DNA of 64,000 bases from Sphaerolaimus hirsutus (lineage: Eukaryota > Nematoda > Chromadorea > Monhysterida > Sphaerolaimidae), in the NCBI GenBank assembly GCA_964036195.1, contig OZ038453.1, positions 6,401,469 through 6,465,468 of the forward strand, given 5' to 3'. Numbering within the stretch: the first letter of the stretch is position 1; the number at the start of each line of letters is the position of its first letter. The notes under the pieces were generated by a model, which saw nothing but the letters and a program-made list of their open reading frames with translations, was not told the origin of the DNA and searched no databases. Below, one piece after another: positions 31,101 to 40,100 of this stretch. A program made the translations under genes and the position numbers.

Positions 31101-34100
31101 AATGATGGATTTGTGGGTTTCTGAGTGTAACAATTTCAAATATGCCCAGGGCTTCAAAAATTAGAAATTGTGAAATGATTCAATGTGGGTTTCTGATTAC
31201 ACTGATTTGAACTATGCACTCCATTTCGACACTACATAACCCTGAAAACTACATAACCATAACCCTGAAAATGAACCTCTGGAGCCAAAAATTTTCAATT
31301 TGTGAAATCATTCATTTTTGGGTTTCTGATTGCACTCATTTGAAATATGCATTTCATTTTGACACTACATTACCATAACCCTGAAAATGAACCCCCTGGG
31401 CCAAAAACTTTCAAATCATAAAATGATGGATTTGTGGGTTTCTGAGTGTAACGATTTCAAATATGCCCAGGGCTTCAAAAATTAGAAATTGTGAAATGAT
31501 TCAATGTGGGTTTCTGATTACACTGATTTGAACTATGCACTCCATTTTGACACTACATAACCCTGAAAACTACATAACCATAACCCTGAAAATGAACCTC
31601 TGGAGCCAAAAACTTTCAATTTGTGAAATCATTCATTTTTGGGTTTCTGATTGCACTCATTTGAAATATGCATTTCATTTTGACACTACATTACCATAAC
31701 CCTGAAAATGAACCCCCTGGGCTGAAAACTTTCAAATCATAAAATGATGCATTTGTGGGTTTCTGATTGTAGACCTATACAATTTCGAGAGAACTGCGTG
31801 CAAAGGATGCCTAATGCAAAAGATAGGGGCACAATCACAGCCTCATTTTTTGCCCGATTCGTGTGTTTTTGCACACAATGCAGTCACTATTTATTAGTAC
31901 AGAATGCCCTTTACAAACATGTTACAATCTTGACAAACAGGGTTAGTAGATGGCAAAGTTGCTTCCCAAGAATGCAATTGCACATGTATAGGGGGTGAAC
32001 TTGAGTTTTTAGGGGCTGAGTTTTCAATGCACGGTTGAGTTGATGGGTGTTTATAAATTAGGGTTGAGTTGACAGAAGTTTAAAAATAAGGGGCTGTTGA
32101 CACAAGTTTACAAATTAGAGGCTGAGTTTATGGGAGTTGAGTTGATGGGTGTTTGCCAAATTTGGGGCTGAGTTTATGGGAGTTAACAATAACATTACCA
32201 TAATCCTTCAGTGAGGCCCCCGGGGCTAAAAAATATAAATTGTGATATGATGAATTTGTGGGTTACTGATTACAATGATTTGAAATATGCACTCCATTCT
32301 GACAGTACATTACCATAACCCTGAAATTGAATCCCTGGGGCCAAAACTTTCAAATTGTGAAATGATGCATTGTGGGTTTCTAATTGCACTGATTTGATAT
32401 ATAATGCACTCCATTTTGACACTACATAACCCTGAAAACTACATAACCATAACCCTGAAAATGAACCTCTGGAACCAAAAACTTTCAATTTGTGAAATCA
32501 TTCATTCTTGGGTTTCTGATTGCACTGATGAGTTGATGGGTGTTTGCCAAATTAGGGGCTGAGTTTATGGGAGTTAACAATAACATTACCATAATACTTC
32601 AGTGAGGCCCCCGGGGCTAAAAAATATAAATTGTGATATGATGCATTTGTGGGTTACTGATTACAATGATTTGAAATATGCACTCCATTCTGACAGTACA
32701 TTACCATAACCCTGAAATTGAATCCCTGGGGCCAACTTTCAAATTGTGAAATGATGCATTGTGGGTTTCTAATTGCACTGATTTGATATAAAATGCACTC
32801 CATTTTGACACTACATAACCCTGAAAACTACATGACCATAACCCTGAAAATGAACCTCTGGAACCAAAAACTTTCAATTTGTGAAATCATTCATTCTTGG
32901 GTTTCTGATTGCACTGATTTGATATATGCACTCCATTTTGACACTACATTACCATAACCCTAAAAATGAACCCATGGGGCCAAATACTTTCAATTTGAGA
33001 AATAATGCATTTTCGGGTTTCTGATAGCACTAATTTAAAATATGCACTTCATTTTGGCACTACATTACCATAACCCTAGAAATGAACCCCCTGGGCCAAA
33101 AACTTTCAAATCATAAAATGATGGATTTGTGGGTTTCTGAGTGTAACGATTTCAAATATGCCCAGGGCTTCAAAAATTAGAAATTGTGAAATGATTCAAT
33201 GTGGGTTTCTGATTACACTGATTTGAACTATGCACTCCATTTTGACACTACATAACCCTGAAAACTACATAACCATAACCCTGAAAATGAACCTCTGGAG
33301 CCAAAAACTTTCAATTTGTGAAATCATTCATTTTTGGGTTTCTGATTGCACTCATTTGAAATATGCATTTCATTTTGACACTACATTACCATAACCCTGA
33401 AAATGAACCCCCTGGGCTGAAAACTTTCAAATCATAAAATGATGCATTTGTGGGTTTCTGATTGTAGCAATTTCATATATGCACTCCATTTTGACACTAA
33501 ATTACTAAAACCCTGAAATTGAACCCATAGACCAAAAAATTTCAAATTGTGTAATGATGCATTTTGCAGGTTTCTAATTGCACTGATTCGAAATGACTCA
33601 ATTTCAACTCTACATTACTGTAAGCCTTAAATTGAAAATTGAAAATAAATTAGAAATTGTGAAATAATGCATTTCTGGCTTTTTGATTGCCTTGATTTGA
33701 AATATGCACTTCATTTTGACACTACATTACCATAATCCTGAAAATGAACCCCCAGGGCTAAAAATTTTCAAATCATAAAATGATGTGTTTGTGGGTTTCT
33801 GATTGTAGCAATTTCAAATATACACTCAATTTTTACACCACATTACTAAAACCCTGATAATGAACCCCTGGGCCCAAAAACTTTCAATTTGTGAAATGAA
33901 GCATTTGTGGGTTTTTTATTGCAGTGATTTAAGATGTGCACTCCATTTCTACTCTACATAACCATAACCTTTAAGTCTAACCCCTGGGGCTAAAAAATTG
34001 AAGATTGTGAATTGATGCATTTGTGGATTGATGCTAGAGATTATTTCAAATATTCATTCTATTTTGACACTACATTACCATAAACCTGAAAATGAGTTTA

Positions 34101-37100
34101 CAGGAGTTTCCAAATTAGGGACTGAGTTTATGGGAGTTTCCAAATTAGGGGCTGAGTTTACAGGAGTTTCCAAACTAGGGGCTGTGTTTACAGGATTTAG
34201 AGGGGGTCCCCATGGGGTGCCATTTTTGGGGGGTCTCCAGGGGGTGCCATTTTTTGGAGGCACATATTGGGGTGCCATTTTAAGGGGGTCCCAATGGGAT
34301 GCCATTTTTTGGGTGGTCCCCAGTGGTGCCGTTTTTTGTTGGTCCTAAGGGGGGTGCTATATTTTTTTGTGGGGGGGGTCCATAGGGGGTGCCATTTTGG
34401 GGGGGGTCCCAGGGGGTGCCATTTTTGAAGAGTCCCCAGGGGGAGCCAACTTTGGGTGGGTCCCCAGGGGGTGCCATTTTTGTGGCGGTTCCTAGGGGGT
34501 GCCATGTTTGGGGGGTCCCCAGGGGGTGCCATTTTTGGGGGGTCCCTAGGGGGTGCTATTTTTGGGGGGTCCCTAAGGGGTGCCATTTTTTGGTGGTCCT
34601 CAGTGGGTGCCATATTTGTGGGGCCCTAGGGGGTCCCATTTTTGGGCGGTTCCCAGGGGGTGCCACTTTTGGGGGGTTCCCTGGGTGATGCCATTTGGAG
34701 GGGGGTCCCCACTGGGGTGTCAGTTTTTGCAAGCCTCTGAGTAGTGGGTACCTATAGCAGGATTCTCTCCAACCTTCAGTTGGGTTTTGTGGTTCTCTAC
34801 AATTTATACCACAAGGATTTACAAACACAAAAAGAACAGCAAAGCACAAATGTAACAAATTTAAGATAACAACAAATTTTGACACCTTGCAAAAACCACA
34901 CTATCATATCACAAAACCTATACTACACAAAATGCACACTGCCCAACCATTTTACAGAAGTTTACAAAAAATCCATTCCAAAACATTGCATCTTTGGTAT
35001 TGGTCTTGTTATTGTTGGTACATTACATACCGCATTTCAAAACACATGCCTAGCATGTGGGCAAACTTAACTAAACTATCATATTTCCTCCAATGGTATT
35101 AATTGTAGAGAACCACAAAACCCAACCGAAGGTCGGAGAGAATCCTGCTAGTTATTTACAACTTGGATACTATGTACATATTCACACACTATACATAGAT
35201 GCATACCTTATGTATGCACATACACACATTGTTCAGTTCAAATCTTGTGCTTTCAATTGCTCGATAACAAAAACTCAAAAAAACATTTCTGTATTTTCTG
35301 TGTTTCTGTGTTTCCGTGTTCTCCAAAAAAGAACTTAGTTGAGTTTCCGTGTTTTTCAAAATTGTTGAGTTTCCGTGTTTCTGTGTTAAAAAACACACGG
35401 AAACTCAATGAGTTTCCGTATTTAATATGTGTGTTTTTGCCATCGTTGCATATAGAACGTGCACACCGCTGGACTACGGCATACCTTTAAAATATATCGT
35501 ATGCCCTCGAAATACCCCATGGGGATTATTTTTTCGTCAGCAATTTTTTTTTGGGTGGGGGGGGGGTAAATTTAGGGGGCGGCTTATTCGAGCGGAACTA
35601 TTATTCCGACAGAAATTTCGAGAAGGACAGTGGTAAAGATTAGACTTTTACATACTTAAAACTGGCAATAAATGTGCCCAAACAGGTTATATCTGTACAT
35701 GTAAATATACATACAGTATTTCCTCGAAATACCCCCCGGGGGTGATTGTTTCATTGAAGGGGTGGGTAATTATTTCATAGCGACTATTTTGAGGGGGGTA
35801 TTTCGAGACGGGGTATTTCGAGGAGGGGCATTTCGAGGAAATACGGTACATGTGGTCCAAATTGGCCGCAATTAATACATCACATATTTATTTACATTGC
35901 ATACATGATGTACAATATTCCAGACGGGGTATTTCGAGGGGAGTCTATTTTTCCTCAGCTCGCTCAGACCTTGGGGTATTTCTAGTGGGGTTGATTCATG
36001 GGTGGGGGGGGGGTAATTCGGTGTAACACGGTAGTCACTATTAAAGGGCCTACATTTCTCAATGAAAATGTCCTTAACTTTAAATTTTAGCACTTTTCCC
36101 ATCAATTGTTCACTCGCATTGATGCTGCCACTCACACTTAGAAGTGGTCAACCTTAAAAGTGTATACCGTATTTCCTCGAAATAACCCCCCCCCCCCTCG
36201 AAATACCCCCTCAAAATGGGCACTACGAGATATAATAAACCCCCTCGAAATACCCCACCCCAATTGAGTGTAAAGAGAACGTCAATGACAAAAGCTGCAG
36301 TTACTGACCCGGGCAATGCATAACACACGTGTAAAACAATGATTGAGTTAATTAGGTAAATACGTTAGAACATGGTTTATACCATCTACCGTATTTCCTC
36401 GATATACCCCCCCCCCCCTCTCGAAATACCCCCCCTCAAAATGGACACTATGAACTTATAAACCCCCCCCCTCGAAATACCCCCCCCAAATGTAGTGTAT
36501 AGAGAACGTAAATGACAAAGGCTGCGGTTTGTCATCCAGGCAATGCAGAACACTCGTTAAAAACGATGACTCTGTTATGTGAGAACAGTGTTTGTACGTC
36601 TACACACTTATAACTGTCTTTAGAGTCTTATAAATGGCGATTTTTGTTGCATTTTTCGACGTCTGCGTACGTTTCAGACGACATTTTAGTACTGGGATTT
36701 CAAAAAATTCTGGCGAAATAATAAACCCCCCCCCCCTCGAAATACCCCCCCCCCCCTCGTTTAACCCCCCCTCAAAATTCTCACTCTGAAAAAATAAACC
36801 CCCCGGGGGTATTTCGAGGAAATACGGTACATACTAAAAAAAGGCTGTAAACTCTTATACATAGTGGTTTTTGTTGCATTTTTCTACGTCTGCGTATGTT
36901 ATTAGTACTTGGAGTTCAAAAAAATTCTGGCGAAATTATAACCTCCCCCCTAAAAATTCTCACTCATAAAAAATAAACACCCGGGGGGGGGGGTATTACG
37001 AGGAAATACGGTAACCCCTCAACTTGCAGTTGTGCAAAATAACACGTTGTTTAAAACCGAGTGGTGTTTATGAAGCGGTGTGTAACAGGACTTGTGATGA

Positions 37101-40100
37101 TATTGGAAATGATACTATGTTGCAACAGGTTTGATTATGATACTTTGGGTACTTTCTGTTCAATTGGTCTCCAGGGTTGTGGAAAAATTCACTTCGAACT
37201 ACCTATGTCTAAAAATAAAACTTGTCATAATTTCCCGTGGACTGGAGATATTCCATTGCAGGTTTTTTTGCTTTTATCCAGGTGCCAGTTCCCTAAATTG
37301 AGAAGTGAGAAGTAAAGTGGCAAAAGTGAAGTGGAAAGGCAAGTAAATTGGCAAAAGCGAAGTAAAAAAATAAAAATAAAAAGTAATTTCTCTGCACTTT
37401 TGCCATTTCACTTCGCATTTGCCGTTTTACTTCTCACTTTTCAATTTCCGGAACTGGCCGGGGCCAGATTTTATTCTCCCTACAGATTTGTAGGGTAGGG
37501 CGTACGCCCGATAGATTTTTTAAAGTTCAGCCGCATCGACGCACAAGCACAGAGAGCAAGGCGGTTCGTAAAATATACGAAACCATCCCTTAAGGTCGCC
37601 GATATTGCAATATGACGTACATCACTTCGATTTTGACACGGAAATCATGATTTCGTCATTTCTTGGCCATCGGCCAATTCGTTTTTTATTTTATACTGTT
37701 GGGCGGGTTACTCGCATAAGTCGCGCTTTTGTGTAGTCAGGTGGTCACTTTTTTAGTGTTCACTGTCTGCAACCGAAACCATGAGGGCAGCGACAAGAAA
37801 GAAATGCATGCACGAGCGTACAAAAGCGTGACTTATGCGAGTAACCCGCCCGACAAAATAAAATAAAAAGCGAATTGGCAGACGGCCAAGAAATGACGAA
37901 ATAGTGATTTCCGGGCCAAAATCGAAGCGATATACGTCATATTGCAATATCGGCGACCTTAAGGGATGGGTTCGTATATTAACATATATTAACAATGCTC
38001 TCGGTGCATGTGCGTCGATGCGGCTGAACTTTAAAAAATCTATCGGGCGTACGCCCTACCCTACAAATCTGTAGGGAGAATTAAATCTGGCCCCAGGTGT
38101 TAATGTGATATTCATGTAAAGTGTACAGTTCATGTATTGACTTCTGGTGCATGGAGCTCTGCCATAGAAAAACTAGAGTTTATAGTTTGAACTAGAGTTT
38201 TCTTCACAATTTATATAAACAGTGGAACACTACATTTTAGAAGAACGCCAAAGAAAAAATTCTAAATTGACACACTAAATTGACAGGTAGTCTGCCCAAA
38301 CTGGTGTAATACAAGTGGTGAGGTCGCTGGCGACTGTAAAGAGAAGTGCGTCACGTCCATCCAGAAAGGTGCGTTCTGTTGCGACTAGGGTGTCAACTTT
38401 CCATTTTCCGTTTTCCGTTTCCGTTTTCCGCGGGCAAATTTTTTTCCGTTTCTGTTTTCCGGCAAGTGTTAAAATTTTTCCGTTTCCGTTTTCCGCCAAA
38501 AAGTTCTTGTTGACACCCTAGTTGCGACATCAATTTGCACGTATGGGTGCAAATTTACGTAAAGTTCTGAAAAGTGTATAAAAAAGTGTAAAATATTGTG
38601 TTATGTCACTAACGATGGCAAAAAAAAGATTCGAAAATTCGAAAATATTTTCGAATTTTCGAATTTTTTCAGAATTTTCGAATTTTTATTCCACCACTGG
38701 AAAAAACACTTAAAAATCGATTATTTTTTTTTGAAAAAATTCGAAAATTCATTTTGGAAAAAACACTTAAAAATTTCAATACTTTTTTTCGGAGGGTTTG
38801 CCATCGTTATATGTCACACACCCAAAAATATTTTATTACAAAAATTTTGATACATTCGTGACAATTCACAAATTTGATTGATATTTTACATCCAATCGAC
38901 GCTTGACTTTACAGTTACGATGAATTTAACGGAAATTCTGACTAAAGAATAAACCTCCCCCGAAATACCCCCCCCCCCCTCGTTTAACCCCCCTAAAAAT
39001 TTCCATTGTGAAAAAATCACCCCCGGTGGGTTAACGTATTTTGCTAAACTGGGATGGATTGAATCTGATTTATTTATTTTTATTTTTCCATACTTTTGAA
39101 AAGGTTCACTTCACTTTCACTCAGAATTTGGCTATTCAGAGAAAATGTCGTCTGCGAGCCCTACGGCATCCGAGATAGTTGGCACCCCAGTTGGCCCCAC
39201 GCCAGGTTTTTTTACATTAATTAATTGCCCAAGTAGCGTTGAGAGATTTTGAAATTAAAAAATAAGACATTAAAGTAAGGTACAATTGAAAAGTAATAAT
39301 ATTTTTAAATAATAATAGTCATATGGAATACAATCTTGCTACAAGATTTTGTTAAACTGTGCAAATAATATCTAGCTCACCCCCGGGTACATCCCAGAGT
39401 TGTTAAAATACCGGTATTTTTGGAAAGCGTAAGCGTAAGCGTAAATACACTTTCCAAATTTTCAGTATGGATACTGAAAGCGTAAGGTATTTTTAAAATA
39501 CCTGGGAAAGCGTAAATAAAAGCGTAAGCGTAAAAAATTGTAAGAGACATTTTCTCAGCGAATTCTTTGCAAATCAAGCTGTCAGCGACATCTTTCGGAT
39601 GTCCACTTAGTAGTCTGCCCTCATATGTTGTTTGGCAATTCATCGGCAGCGACACTTACCGTATTTCTTCTAATAGAAGAGCACCGTTCAATTTTTTTGT
39701 CAACTCTATTTGCCTGCCGTTCTATGGGAGGTGCCGTTCTATTGGAGGCTGCCGTTCTATTAGAAGAAACACGGTAAGTCATCTTTGTATCTTCCAACAT
39801 GGAGTTACTGCTGTCGACAGCGACAACATCGTCGTCGGAATCCATTTTCAGCCCAAAATTTCTTATCTGAAGCCACGATTTTGCTCGACGACACAGTATT
39901 AGCAAGACATTCATACTGCGACACAATTTGTAAATGTGCCACTATTTCCAGCACATTACTGCACGCACGCAGTAATTTTTGTGGTATGCAGTTTCGTTTA
40001 CTCTTTTTAGTGGTTTAATGCTTTTTCAAAAGTGTAAAACTGAACCGTGTGAAAAGCTTTTTTACGCTTTTAGTACCCGGGTATTTTGGCCGGGAAAGCG

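Noticed and set aside
30151..33470. Possible protein-coding tandem repeat
   Set aside because: No frame stays open across monomers; it is a DNA satellite.
34075..34885. Long Pro-rich and Gly-rich frames on both strands
   Set aside because: They are read-throughs of the GGTGCCATTTTTGGGGGGTCCC minisatellite.
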